DNA of 64,000 nucleotides from Lishizhenia sp965656535 (GTDB lineage: Bacteria; Bacteroidota; Bacteroidia; Flavobacteriales_D; Crocinitomicaceae): the NCBI GenBank assembly GCA_965656535.1, contig CBFHKX010000003.1:1-64000 (forward strand), written 5' to 3'. The position numbers and the translations under genes are program-made. Under the pieces are notes generated by a model. That model was not told where the DNA came from and searched no databases. It saw only the letters and a list, made by a program, of their open reading frames with translations. Shown here one piece after another: positions 8,811 to 18,021 of the stretch (its first letter is position 1; each line of letters opens with the position of its first letter).

Positions 8811-9581
8811 ATGACGAGTGAAAAACCATTGATTTTAGTTACAAATGACGACGGAATTACAGCTAAGGGAATACGTTCTTTAATTGAGGCTGTAAAACCT
8901 TTTGGAGATATAGTTATTGTTGCACCAGATAAACCCCAGTCGGGAATGGGTCATGCAATTACTGTAAACAATCCATTACGATTAGTAAAATCAAGACTTT
9001 ACAGTGAGTACGAAGCTTACATGTGTAGCGGAACACCCGTAGATTGCGTGAAATTGGGAATTTATGAGGTGTTAAAGAAAAAGCCAGATTTACTAGTTTC
9101 TGGTATTAATCATGGAGAAAATTCTTCCACTAATGTCTTGTATTCTGGTACCATGTCTGCAGCTGTAGAGGGAGCAATGGAACAAGTGCCTTCAGTTGGG
9201 TTTTCATTGATGGATTTTAGTGCTGACGCTGATTTTACGGTTTCTAAAGAAGTAGTAAAACAAGTTGTACAGCAAATGTTGACTCAGTCTTTTCCTTTAG
9301 GGACTTGCTTAAATGTTAACATTCCAAAATGCACTTTAGAAGAGTTTAAAGGTATACAAATCTGCAGGCAAGGAAAAGCTCATTGGGAAGATAAATTTGA
9401 TAAGCGGTTAGATCAATTTGGCAACCCTTATTATTGGCTAACGGGTGAGTTTAAAGCTACAGATAAAGGAGCAGATGCAGACACAATGGCACTTTCAAAG
9501 AATTTTGCGAGTGTTGTGCCTACCCAATTTGATATGACGGCGCACCACTTAATAGGAGAGTTAAACGAATGGAAATTTTAA
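8811..9581 (+). CDS. surE: 5'/3'-nucleotidase SurE
   Basis: A 256-aa nucleoside-5'(3')-monophosphate phosphatase of the SurE family, a stationary-phase survival enzyme. The N-terminal LVTNDDG (9-15) supplies the paired metal-binding aspartates Asp13-Asp14, APDKPQSGMGHAIT is the second active-site block, and SGINHGENSSTNVLYSGTMSAAVEG is the third. Length is normal. An imperfect minus-7 element, TACTTTCG, lies at 8772-8779 upstream. It heads a tight plus-strand cluster with a small membrane protein (1-nt gap) and lpxB, an arrangement in which surE precedes lpxB. Confidence 0.96.
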   Translation: MTSEKPLILVTNDDGITAKGIRSLIEAVKPFGDIVIVAPDKPQSGMGHAITVNNPLRLVKSRLYSEYEAYMCSGTPVDCVKLGIYEVLKKKPDLLVSGINHGENSSTNVLYSGTMSAAVEGAMEQVPSVGFSLMDFSADADFTVSKEVVKQVVQQMLTQSFPLGTCLNVNIPKCTLEEFKGIQICRQGKAHWEDKFDKRLDQFGNPYYWLTGEFKATDKGADADTMALSKNFASVVPTQFDMTAHHLIGELNEWKF

Positions 9582-9582
9582 T

Positions 9583-9888
9583 ATGAGTTCTTTCAAAACG
9601 AAAATTGATAAAAGAAAAATAGGAATAATTGTAGGCTTGATATTGCCTATTTTAACGTTCTTCATTTATATAAATATTGCTTTCTCAAATACGAGTTATT
9701 CTGGTATATATGGGTTATTGGTAGCAACTTCTGATAGTAGATTTGGACCATTTACATATGCTTTGATACCTAACTTTGTCTTGTTTTACTTATCGAATTA
9801 TCAATTACGTATTGATAAGTTTAGCTATGGATTGGTAATCTCGACACTCATTCTATCTATTTTTGTAGTTTTTTCTTTATTATTTTAA
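9583..9888 (+). CDS. Small three-helix membrane protein between surE and lpxB
   Basis: A 101-aa protein whose function I do not recognise. After a basic N-terminus (KTKIDKRK), it has three hydrophobic segments, at about 12-34, 53-68 and 80-100. The segment between the first two contains SGIYGLLVATSDSRFGPF. The ATG is 1 nt after the surE stop and its own TAA abuts the lpxB ATG directly (TAAATG), so it is certainly part of the same transcript and probably translationally coupled to lpxB. That position suggests an inner-membrane role linked to lipid A synthesis, but nothing in the sequence proves it. Confidence 0.75.
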   Translation: MSSFKTKIDKRKIGIIVGLILPILTFFIYINIAFSNTSYSGIYGLLVATSDSRFGPFTYALIPNFVLFYLSNYQLRIDKFSYGLVISTLILSIFVVFSLLF

Positions 9889-10989
9889 ATGAGGTTATAC
9901 GTAATTGCCGGAGAAGCAAGTGGAGATTTACACGGTTCAAATTTATTGAAAGAGTTACGAGCAAAGGCACCGAATACTTCTTTTAGGTTCTGGGGTGGAG
10001 ATGAAATGCAAAAAATTGCGGGAAAGCCTGTAAAGCATATTAAAGAACTTGCTTTTATGGGTTTTATAGAGGTTGTGTTAAATCTTAGAACCATTTTAAG
10101 AAACATTACTTTCTGTAAACAAGATATTCTTGATTTTAAACCAGATGCACTTGTTCTAATTGACTATCCTGGATTTAATATGCGTATTGCTGAGTGGGCT
10201 AAGAGTCAAGGTATACAAGTGATTTATTACGTATCTCCTCAAATTTGGGCTTGGAAACAAAACAGGGTATATAAGATTAAAAAGGTTGTAGATAAAATGT
10301 ATGTCATTTTACCTTTTGAAAAAGATTTTTACAAAAAGTTTGATTTTGACGTAGAGTACGTTGGTCATCCGTTACTAGACGCAATTCATAATTATAATCA
10401 ACAAGAGGTGCAATCGCCTTTTGAAATAGATAAAAAAGTTATAGCTGTATTACCAGGAAGCAGGAAACAAGAAATTGAGCGTAAACTGCCGATTATGCTA
10501 GAATCAATAAAATCTTTCAAAGAATATACTTTTATAATTGCTGGAGCTCCTTCATTAGATCGAGAATTTTATGCACCTTTTTTAGTTCATGAAAATATTC
10601 AGATAGTTTTTGGTAAAACATATGATTTGTTAAAGATTTCAACCGCAGCCCTTGTAACTTCTGGCACGGCAACATTAGAAACGGCACTGTTTAAAGTTCC
10701 CGAGGTGGTTTGTTATAAAGGTTCTTCTATTTCTTATCAAATAGCTAAGCGTTTAATCAAAATTAAATTTATCAGTTTAGTAAATTTAATTTTAGATAAA
10801 GAAGTGGTGAAGGAACTTATTCAGAATGAGTGTAACCCAACAAAAATAAAAGAAGAGTTAACCGCAATTTTACCTGGAGGAGCAAAGCGAGATGGTATCT
10901 TAGAACAGTATGATGTGTTAGCTCAAAAATTGGGTGGTGGTGGAGCATCGAAACGTGTAGCACAGTCTTTGATAGACTTCTTGAAATAA
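9889..10989 (+). CDS. lpxB: Lipid-A-disaccharide synthase
   Basis: A 366-aa GT19 glycosyltransferase. It joins UDP-2,3-diacylglucosamine to lipid X to form the tetra-acylated disaccharide of lipid A, on the cytoplasmic face of the inner membrane. Motifs: IAGEASGDLHGSNL at the N-terminus, DYPGFNMRIAEWA, YVSPQIWAWKQNRV, VGHPLLD, LPGSRKQEIERKLPIML and TSGTATLETALFKVP. Length is typical. The start codon abuts the stop of the small membrane protein, and the SpoIID-like gene starts 6 nt after the lpxB stop. Confidence 0.96.
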   Translation: MRLYVIAGEASGDLHGSNLLKELRAKAPNTSFRFWGGDEMQKIAGKPVKHIKELAFMGFIEVVLNLRTILRNITFCKQDILDFKPDALVLIDYPGFNMRIAEWAKSQGIQVIYYVSPQIWAWKQNRVYKIKKVVDKMYVILPFEKDFYKKFDFDVEYVGHPLLDAIHNYNQQEVQSPFEIDKKVIAVLPGSRKQEIERKLPIMLESIKSFKEYTFIIAGAPSLDREFYAPFLVHENIQIVFGKTYDLLKISTAALVTSGTATLETALFKVPEVVCYKGSSISYQIAKRLIKIKFISLVNLILDKEVVKELIQNECNPTKIKEELTAILPGGAKRDGILEQYDVLAQKLGGGGASKRVAQSLIDFLK

Positions 10990-10995
10990 GACACT

Positions 10996-12189
10996 GTGAA
11001 GTTTAGGAGTATATTATTTTTTTTATTTCTTTTTACTTTCATTGAGAGTAATTGTCAAACTATGCGCATTGGTGTTGTTCGTTCGCATGATGTGAAAAAA
11101 ATGGTGTTTTCTTATTTCAACGGCAGTTATTTTATTTTTGGCGATACCTCAAAACAAGGTGCTTTGTTGCCAAACGAATTTATATCTGTTCGTCCGACAA
11201 GCGATAATAAAGTAGAGCTCAGTTTAGGAGTTTCTGTTGTGGGTAGATTTGATTCTATTCAGTTACGGCAAACAGGTAAGAATTATGGTTTACGTTTGAC
11301 GAGTATGAATCCTAAGTTGAAAGAAAAGAAATACTTAGATGATTTTGTTGTGAAAGCTAGATCTGGAACACTTACCATAATTAATTTAGTGCAAATCCAG
11401 CATTATTTAAGTGGTGTTGTTGAATCTGAAGGAGGAGGAGGAAAGCATTTGGAGTATTATAAGGCACAAGCTACAATTTCTAGAACTTATGCTATGGATA
11501 GGCTGGATAGACATAGAAGAGAAGGATTTCAGCTCTGTGATCAAGTTCATTGTCAGGCATATCATAATATGCAACGCTATACACCATTGATTGATACTGC
11601 CGTTAATGCAACACATAATGTTGTTATGAAAAATGATCAGGGTCATCTAGTAGATGGTTTTTTTCATGCTAACTGCGGAGGTGAAACTACTTGGTCTGAC
11701 TATGTTTGGAACAAACGAATTGATTACTTAAAGCCTGTAGTGGACTCGTTCTGCGTGTATACGAGACAAGCGAATTATACTAAACGAATCTTAAAATCGG
11801 ATTGGAGAAATTATATTGTAGGGAAATTAGGATACCCAGAGAACGATAGTGTTTACGGAGACTTGTTATACACATTTACCCAATTTTACAGAAAGAAATA
11901 TTTCCATCATCCAGATTTTAAAATTAAGCTCACAAAAATTAGGCATAAGTTTAAGTTAAAAAGTACTTTTTTTTCATGTTATGAGGATGGTGATTATGTG
12001 GTAGTTGAAGGAAGAGGGTATGGACATGGTGTAGGCCTATGTCAGGAAGGAGCAATGAAAATGGCTAATCTAGGCTATAATTATCAACAGATTTTGAGAT
12101 TTTATTTCTCTGATATTCATTTTGAAGGTGAGTTTGAGGAATTGTTTTTTATGCAACAGCCAGAATTTAGAATAAACGAGTTAGATTAA
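10996..12189 (+). CDS. Exported SpoIID/LytB-domain protein
   Basis: A 397-aa exported protein with a signal peptide at residues 1-20 (basic start, then ILFFLFLFTFIESNCQ). The start codon is GTG at 10996, 6 nt after lpxB. The SpoIID/LytB domain spans about 125-385. It includes the catalytic-Glu block (LSGVVESEGGGG), the AQATISRTYAMDR helix, and a closing GRGYGHGVGLCQEGAMKMA. SpoIID itself is a lytic transglycosylase that acts on denuded glycan strands. Gram-negative Bacteroidota commonly carry a relative, probably a periplasmic cell-wall enzyme. The Ser-Glu-Gly replacement of the usual Ser-Glu-Met next to the catalytic Glu is a local peculiarity. Confidence 0.88.
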   Translation: MKFRSILFFLFLFTFIESNCQTMRIGVVRSHDVKKMVFSYFNGSYFIFGDTSKQGALLPNEFISVRPTSDNKVELSLGVSVVGRFDSIQLRQTGKNYGLRLTSMNPKLKEKKYLDDFVVKARSGTLTIINLVQIQHYLSGVVESEGGGGKHLEYYKAQATISRTYAMDRLDRHRREGFQLCDQVHCQAYHNMQRYTPLIDTAVNATHNVVMKNDQGHLVDGFFHANCGGETTWSDYVWNKRIDYLKPVVDSFCVYTRQANYTKRILKSDWRNYIVGKLGYPENDSVYGDLLYTFTQFYRKKYFHHPDFKIKLTKIRHKFKLKSTFFSCYEDGDYVVVEGRGYGHGVGLCQEGAMKMANLGYNYQQILRFYFSDIHFEGEFEELFFMQQPEFRINELD

Positions 12190-12281
12190 TCTTTGATTTT
12201 TTTGTCTTCTTCGTTCAAATTAGACAATTAACTCTAATAATTTTCTTTATTTTGTCGTTACTACAACAGTAGACAAAAACT

Positions 12282-13697
12282 ATGATTGACGAAAGAAGAT
12301 TAACAACAGAAGAAAAAGCACTTAAGATCAACTTGAGTCCGGATATTTACGGCTCATTTGCAGAGATTGGAGCAGGGCAAGAGGTTGCTGCAAATTTCTT
12401 TAAAGCAGGAGGTAGTTCAGGTACAATAGCGTACACACATTCTGCTTATGATATGACTGTTTCTGATGTTAAGTATGGTAAAGCCAAACGTTATGTATGT
12501 GAAGAGCGCTTGCTTACAATGATAGAAACGGAGTATAATCAGTTACATGATAATTTACCAGATAAAGCAAAAGATAAACGTTTTTTTTCTTTCTCAAATA
12601 CGGTTGAGTCGTTAAATTACCATAAAACAAACCAAGGTCAAGGTTGGGTAGGTATTCGTTTTCAGTTAGAGCCTGAAACAGAACCTAATGATATTATTTT
12701 ACATGTTAAAATGCATGACAATAGTCATAAAGCCCAGCAAGATGCTTTAGGTATTTTGGGTGTAAATTTGATACATGCTGCTTATTTTCACTACAATGAT
12801 ATCCATCAATTCTTAACAAGTATTGTTCACCGTTTACCAAGAGAACGCATGGAGATTGATATGCTTCGTATGAGTGGTCCTGATTTTGAAGAGGTAGACA
12901 ATAGAATAATTGCATTAAACCTTGTGAAAAAGGGCATGACAGACGCTACTATGTTTGATCTTACTGGAGCTGTTTTACAACCGGCAACTGCATTGTATAA
13001 AAAAAATATTCTACTTATGCGCGGAAGGTTTAGACCTGTTACAAAAGTGCATTTGGATATGATAGAAATTGGCGAGCAGCAATTTAAAAAAGAACCTGGT
13101 GTAAAAACAGACGATGTTCGTGTTGTATTTGAATTAACGCTTAAAGACTTAACAGCAGACGGTAAAATTTCGGATAAAGATTTTGTAGATAGAGCTGAGC
13201 TTCTAGGGTCTTTAGGTTATACAGTAATGATTTCTAATTACTTAAAGCATTATAAAATGGTAGACTATTTATCTACTATTGCAAGAGGTAAGCAAATGGG
13301 CGTAATTGTTGGAATTTATAACATGCATACCATTTTTGACGAGCGTTATTACGATAACTTACCTGGCGGACTACTAGAAGCTTTTGGTCGAGGTTTTGGT
13401 CATAAAGTTAAAATGTACGTTTATCCGGCATGTGATGTTGAAACAGGAGATTTATATACGTTTAAAGACCTCCGTATTCCAGAACATTTAGGTGGTTTGT
13501 TGGAGTACATGAAAGCAAATAATAAGTTAGAAGGGATGCAAGGTTATAATGAATCACTCCTTAAAATTTATTCTGACGATGTATTGTCTAAAATTAAAGC
13601 AGGAACTACCATCTGGGAAGAAGACGTTCCTGAAAGAGTAGTGAAAGCAATTAAATTTTTAGAGCTCTTCGGATATAAAAAGAAGATTGAAGTCTAA
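12282..13697 (+). CDS. Conserved Bacteroidota protein of unknown function
   Basis: A 471-aa soluble protein that I recognise as a conserved Bacteroidota family but cannot assign a reaction. There is no signal peptide, membrane segment or beta-barrel pattern, so an outer-membrane receptor name would be wrong. The N-terminus has a strongly family-like block (ALKINLSPDIYGSFAEIGAGQEVAANFF, then SSGTIAYTHSAYDM). Residues 135-190 include MHDNSHKAQQDALGILGVNLIHAA. The C-terminal half has VGIYNMHTIFDERYYDNLPGGLLEAFGRGFG and a helix-rich tail. It stands alone, 92 nt after the SpoIID-like gene, and converges on the dnaE2-like gene with 24 nt between stops. Confidence 0.7.
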   Translation: MIDERRLTTEEKALKINLSPDIYGSFAEIGAGQEVAANFFKAGGSSGTIAYTHSAYDMTVSDVKYGKAKRYVCEERLLTMIETEYNQLHDNLPDKAKDKRFFSFSNTVESLNYHKTNQGQGWVGIRFQLEPETEPNDIILHVKMHDNSHKAQQDALGILGVNLIHAAYFHYNDIHQFLTSIVHRLPRERMEIDMLRMSGPDFEEVDNRIIALNLVKKGMTDATMFDLTGAVLQPATALYKKNILLMRGRFRPVTKVHLDMIEIGEQQFKKEPGVKTDDVRVVFELTLKDLTADGKISDKDFVDRAELLGSLGYTVMISNYLKHYKMVDYLSTIARGKQMGVIVGIYNMHTIFDERYYDNLPGGLLEAFGRGFGHKVKMYVYPACDVETGDLYTFKDLRIPEHLGGLLEYMKANNKLEGMQGYNESLLKIYSDDVLSKIKAGTTIWEEDVPERVVKAIKFLELFGYKKKIEV

Positions 13698-13721
13698 GGT
13701 GTTGATTAAATTTGAATCTTA

Positions 13722-16700
13722 TTAGCTTGTATGATTAGAGGTTGATAAACTTCGTTTATGCTTCTCTTGTTTATTGTTAGTAGGCTCGTAGGTTTCGCTG
13801 TATCGTACATCTGGTATATAATTTATTTTTTCGAGTTGTTTTACTTCTAAAGAGTAGTGATTAAACTCTTGTGTTATTTTGCCTGTTATTTTATATAATC
13901 CTTTTCCCTTGAATGGGTATTTCTTTGCTGAATCTGGAAAATGTACGGTATCTATCATGTTTCCTTCTGTATCTGTAAATGTCCCAAAAAGCATATAATC
14001 GTTTTTAATCGTTTTTGTACGCTTAATAGAAACTAAGTAGCCATAACACCCTACGGTTTTATTTACGTATAATTTAAATTTACTACTTGGTACATTATTT
14101 TCTATTTGTTTGGCAGCGAGTTCAAAAGGATTACATAAAGGAAAGCCAAGCAGTTCCATTTCATCAAAATTAGACTCGTGTTTGTGTTCACTTAACGTGG
14201 GAAGGGGATATTCTTTTGGCGTAGAGTAGAACAACTGAGGTCTGTTTACTTGTTTTTTAGCTTTGTTATAATGTATGTGTGCTTGCCATAAAAGTTCTTT
14301 TCTTGAGGCAGAAAAATCACGTAAAGCATTTATCTTAATCAAGATAAGTGTTTGTTCTAGTGGAATTTGAACTCTGTTAAGTAGATTTTGAAAATTAGTA
14401 AATACACCTTTTTCTTTTCTTTCATTCAAAAGCATCAGAAGTGTTTTTTCTTCAATGTTTTGAATGAGGTTAAACCCTAGAATTAGTTGTTTCCCAATTA
14501 GCCTGCTATTCCAATTGCTACTATTTATATTTGGTCCTTTTATTTCAGCTCCTAACATTCTGGCTTCATGAATGTATGTTTCTGTTCTGTAAAATCCTCC
14601 AAAATTATTAATTGTAGCAAGCATATATTCTAATGGATAGTATGCTTTTAGGTATAAACTTTGGAAGCTTTCAACTGCATAAGAAGCAGAATGACCTTTT
14701 GAGAAGGCATATCCGGCAAAACTTTCTATTTGGCGCCATATTTCAGACACCAAATTAAAGCTGTACTTTTTCTTTTCGCAGTTTGAAAAAAACTTTTGTT
14801 TTACGAGTTCAAATTCACTTCTAGATCTAAATTTACCAGACATTCCTCGTCTCAATACATCTGCTTCTGCTAAACTTAGACCAGCAAAATGATGGGCAAC
14901 TTTGATTACATCTTCCTGATATACCATTATTCCGTAAGTTTCGGGCATTATATCAAGTAACACCGGATGCGCTTTCTTGAGGCGTTCAGGATTTTTATGT
15001 CTTAATATATATTCTCGCATCATGCCTGATTGTGCAACTCCTGGTCTTATTATAGAGCTAGCAGCAACCAATTCTAGGTAGCTTTCTACTCTTAGCTTGG
15101 TCATTAGCATGCGCATGGCGGGCGATTCTACATAAAAACATCCAATGGCTTTTGCTTGTCTAAGTAAATTCTTAATTTTTTCGTCTTTTTTAAAAAAATC
15201 TAAATCATGAATATCATGAGCAGGATTATCAGGCTGATTTTCTTTAATAATTGCTAAGCAATCTTGAATTTTAGCTAGTCCACGCTGACTTAAAATATCA
15301 AATTTGTACAAGCCTACGTCTTCTGCTTCGAGCATTGAGAATTGAGTAGTGGTGTAGCCTTTTGGAGGTAAAAAAGTAGCACTAAACCAAGTGATAGGCT
15401 TTTCACTAATTACTATACCGCCGGCGTGTATACTTAAGTGAGAGGGTAAGCCATCAATGTATTTACTATATTTTAAAACCAGCTTACTCATCTCGTCTGC
15501 CGAGTCATAATTTATTTTTCCTTCACTTAGTAAGTCAATTTCAGATTTAGGTAAGCCAAAAACTTTTCCTAGTTCTCGAACTGTAGCTTTGTATTTAAAA
15601 GTGTTGTATGTACACAGTAGTGCTGCCGTAGGAAAACGCTCAAAAATATAACGTGTTACATCATCTCTATCTTTCCAAGAAAAATCAATGTCAAAATCAG
15701 GAGGATTCTTTCTATACAAGTTGATAAAACGCTCAAAATATAAGTCGAGCTCTAACGGATCTACATCTGTAATTCTTAATATATAAGCAATAATACTATT
15801 TGCACCACTTCCTCTACCTACATGAAAATAGCCTTGGTTTCTGGCATAGGTAACAATATCCCATGTAATTAAAAAATAAGAAAGGTAGCCTTTTTGTTGA
15901 ATAATTTCTATTTCAGATTCTACACGTTGTACTATTTCTTCTGTTATTTCAGAATACCGGTAGTCTAAACCTTCTTCGCATAACTGTCTTATTTGTTTTA
16001 AGTCGTCTTCTTCACTTCCTGTATAGCTTTTTAAATTTTGGGGTACAGCTTCATCTCCAAAGTTAAAGGCAAGGGTTGCGGATTTTATTGTACTTTCTGT
16101 ATTTCTAATAATCTGAGGATATTCTTTGAAAGCTGTATACAGTTCTTTTTTTGATATCAATAGTTCTTTATCAGAACCTTGTTCGGATATGGGCAGTTTA
16201 GATAGTAAGCAATTATTATCTATAGCACGCAAAAGTCTGTGTGTGTTAAAATCAAGTTTACGTGTAAAAGTCATCGGTTGTGCGATTACCATTTTATCAA
16301 AAAGCGTTTTACTTTTAATTAGTTTTAATTGATTGATATGAGTGATATGTACCCCAATTCGTTCGTTTTCTTTAAGTGAAACATTTTTTTTAGAGAAAGG
16401 GTAAATAGTAATGCAATTAGATAAATAGCTTGGTTTATCAGGAAATGGACTTTTAGTATGGAGGTATTTTGATAAAAAGTTATTCATCTCTAAGAAACCT
16501 CTATTATTTTTTGCGATGATGATATATTTTTGTTCTAAACCATTTCTGATATCTACTCCAACCGTAGCATTGATGTTCTTTTTTTGTGCATAACGTATAA
16601 AGCTCAAAGCTGCTGTTGTGCTGTTAATATCTGTTACAATAGCAGTTTGATAGTCTTCGTTTTTATAAAAGTCTACAATTTCTTCTGGAGATTTTATTCC

Positions 16701-16751
16701 ATATCTAAGGCTGTATTTTGAGTGTGTATTTAGCATCTTTATTTTTAACAA
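13722..16751 (-). CDS. dnaE2: DnaE2-type DNA polymerase III alpha subunit (error-prone replicase)
   Basis: A 1009-aa C-family polymerase, shorter than replicative DnaE (about 1160 aa or more). An N-terminal PHP domain (1-200) is followed by the polymerase core: VGRGSGANSIIAYILRITDVDPLELDLYFERF, the catalytic aspartates in PPDFDIDFS near residue 350, HLSIHAGGIVIS, and the third aspartate in LYKFDILSQRGLAKI. GYAFSKGHSASYA lies in the later core and an OB-fold at about 890-975. The PHP metal site looks lost: the usual HxH is NTH (Asn8, His10), TDH is TDI (Ile42) and the following Glu is Asp67. This implies no PHP proofreading. It sits 5 nt after the Y-family polymerase gene, the arrangement of damage-induced mutagenesis cassettes. 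Confidence 0.88.
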   Translation of the reverse strand: MLKIKMLNTHSKYSLRYGIKSPEEIVDFYKNEDYQTAIVTDINSTTAALSFIRYAQKKNINATVGVDIRNGLEQKYIIIAKNNRGFLEMNNFLSKYLHTKSPFPDKPSYLSNCITIYPFSKKNVSLKENERIGVHITHINQLKLIKSKTLFDKMVIAQPMTFTRKLDFNTHRLLRAIDNNCLLSKLPISEQGSDKELLISKKELYTAFKEYPQIIRNTESTIKSATLAFNFGDEAVPQNLKSYTGSEEDDLKQIRQLCEEGLDYRYSEITEEIVQRVESEIEIIQQKGYLSYFLITWDIVTYARNQGYFHVGRGSGANSIIAYILRITDVDPLELDLYFERFINLYRKNPPDFDIDFSWKDRDDVTRYIFERFPTAALLCTYNTFKYKATVRELGKVFGLPKSEIDLLSEGKINYDSADEMSKLVLKYSKYIDGLPSHLSIHAGGIVISEKPITWFSATFLPPKGYTTTQFSMLEAEDVGLYKFDILSQRGLAKIQDCLAIIKENQPDNPAHDIHDLDFFKKDEKIKNLLRQAKAIGCFYVESPAMRMLMTKLRVESYLELVAASSIIRPGVAQSGMMREYILRHKNPERLKKAHPVLLDIMPETYGIMVYQEDVIKVAHHFAGLSLAEADVLRRGMSGKFRSRSEFELVKQKFFSNCEKKKYSFNLVSEIWRQIESFAGYAFSKGHSASYAVESFQSLYLKAYYPLEYMLATINNFGGFYRTETYIHEARMLGAEIKGPNINSSNWNSRLIGKQLILGFNLIQNIEEKTLLMLLNERKEKGVFTNFQNLLNRVQIPLEQTLILIKINALRDFSASRKELLWQAHIHYNKAKKQVNRPQLFYSTPKEYPLPTLSEHKHESNFDEMELLGFPLCNPFELAAKQIENNVPSSKFKLYVNKTVGCYGYLVSIKRTKTIKNDYMLFGTFTDTEGNMIDTVHFPDSAKKYPFKGKGLYKITGKITQEFNHYSLEVKQLEKINYIPDVRYSETYEPTNNKQEKHKRSLSTSNHTS

Positions 16752-16756
16752 TCAAA

Positions 16757-17977
16757 TTATACACGTCTATTTGCTAAAAGTGGAGGTGGTTCGCCGTTAA
16801 ATGGATTAAACCTTCCTATTGTTTTTGCTTCAAGAGTAGAAGCTCGCATCAAGGATCTGTCTCCAAATTGATCTCTTATTTTATCCATAGCACCATATAG
16901 GTTCGCCATTTTATTATTGTCTTCAAAAAGGCTGATTTGGTGACTACCATTAACTAGATGACTTAAGCGAACACCTATTAATCGTACTAAAACCCTTCTA
17001 TTATAGACTTTATGAAAGAGGTCTAGAATTACGGGTATAATTTCATGATCTGCAGCAGTGTAAGTAATTTTACGTTGAAGAGATTTAGTTTGGAAATCGG
17101 AAAAACGAACTTTTACGGTTATGCAAGCAGTTACTTTATTTGCTCTTCTTAGTTGGAAAGCTAGGTTTTCTCCCATAGCAGTTAAAATAGAGATAAGCTT
17201 TTGTACATCAATAGTATCTCTGTCAAAGGTTCTTTCTGTAGAAATAGACTTTCTTTCGTTGTATTGTATAACCGGACTATCGTCTATACCATTTGCTTTT
17301 TTCCAGATAGCTCTACCGTTTTTACCGAAAGCACTTTCCATCATTTCTACCGGCATATCTTGTATGGTATATATTTTTCTTATACCTAAATTGCATAAGT
17401 TTTGAAATGTTTTGAGTCCAACCATAGGAATTTTTCTTACAGATAGCGGGCTAAGGAAAATGCGTTCAGTACCTCTGCTTATTTGCATTTCATTGTTTGG
17501 TTTTGCTTCTCCTGTAGCAATTTTTGAAACAGTTTTATTTTGCGATAATCCAAAAGAAATGGGTAAGCCTGTTTCTCGCATAATTTTTTGACGCAGCTCT
17601 GAAGCGTATTTTAGACATCCAAAAAACCTATCCATTCCTGTAAAGTCTAGGTAAAATTCATCTATAGAAGATTTTTCGTAGACGGGAGTAGCTTCTTTGA
17701 TAATTTCTGTAACAATTCTAGATTGCTGCATGTAAGTTGCAGAGTTACCTTTGATAATTATTGCTTCAGGACATCTTTCTAGCGCCATTTTCATAGGCAT
17801 AGCTGAGTGTACACCAAATTGCCTGGCTTCATAACTACAAGAAGCAACAACACCTCTACTACTGGTTCCTCCAATTAATATAGGTTTACCTATTAGTCTG
17901 CTATCCAGCAGTCTTTCGCACGATACAAAAAATGTATCTAAATCCATGTGAGCAATGGCTCTGTTTGATTGTTCCAT
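16757..17977 (-). CDS. dinB: Y-family DNA polymerase (Pol IV / DinB)
   Basis: A 406-aa translesion polymerase. The palm carries the metal-binding HMDLDTFFVSCE (Asp12, Asp14) and the catalytic SIDEFYLDFTG near residue 102, so unlike ImuB it should be active. RGVVASCSYEARQFGVHSAMP is the finger block that follows. Two helix-hairpin-helix-like segments (PMVGLKTFQNLCNLGIR) and a little-finger domain complete the core. Near residue 347 is QISLF, a good match to the QxxLF sliding-clamp-binding motif. The gene is the first of a two-gene unit with dnaE2. Its ATG is 7 nt from a palindromic operator-like site. Confidence 0.93.
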   Translation of the reverse strand: MEQSNRAIAHMDLDTFFVSCERLLDSRLIGKPILIGGTSSRGVVASCSYEARQFGVHSAMPMKMALERCPEAIIIKGNSATYMQQSRIVTEIIKEATPVYEKSSIDEFYLDFTGMDRFFGCLKYASELRQKIMRETGLPISFGLSQNKTVSKIATGEAKPNNEMQISRGTERIFLSPLSVRKIPMVGLKTFQNLCNLGIRKIYTIQDMPVEMMESAFGKNGRAIWKKANGIDDSPVIQYNERKSISTERTFDRDTIDVQKLISILTAMGENLAFQLRRANKVTACITVKVRFSDFQTKSLQRKITYTAADHEIIPVILDLFHKVYNRRVLVRLIGVRLSHLVNGSHQISLFEDNNKMANLYGAMDKIRDQFGDRSLMRASTLEAKTIGRFNPFNGEPPPLLANRRV

Positions 17978-17984
17978 ACTTTTC

Positions 17985-18021
17985 TAAATAAATATTTATT
18001 TAACCCAAATTTCTAGGGTTA
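17985..18021. promoter_or_regulatory. Palindromic operator-like site upstream of dinB-dnaE2
   Basis: TAAATAAATATTTATTTA (17985-18002) is a perfect 18-bp palindrome. Next to it TAACCC (18001-18006) and GGGTTA (18016-18021) form an inverted repeat with a 9-nt spacer. Both lie within 45 nt of the dinB start, where a repressor would overlap the promoter. No LexA-like gene is adjacent, so the binding protein is unknown. Confidence 0.5.
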
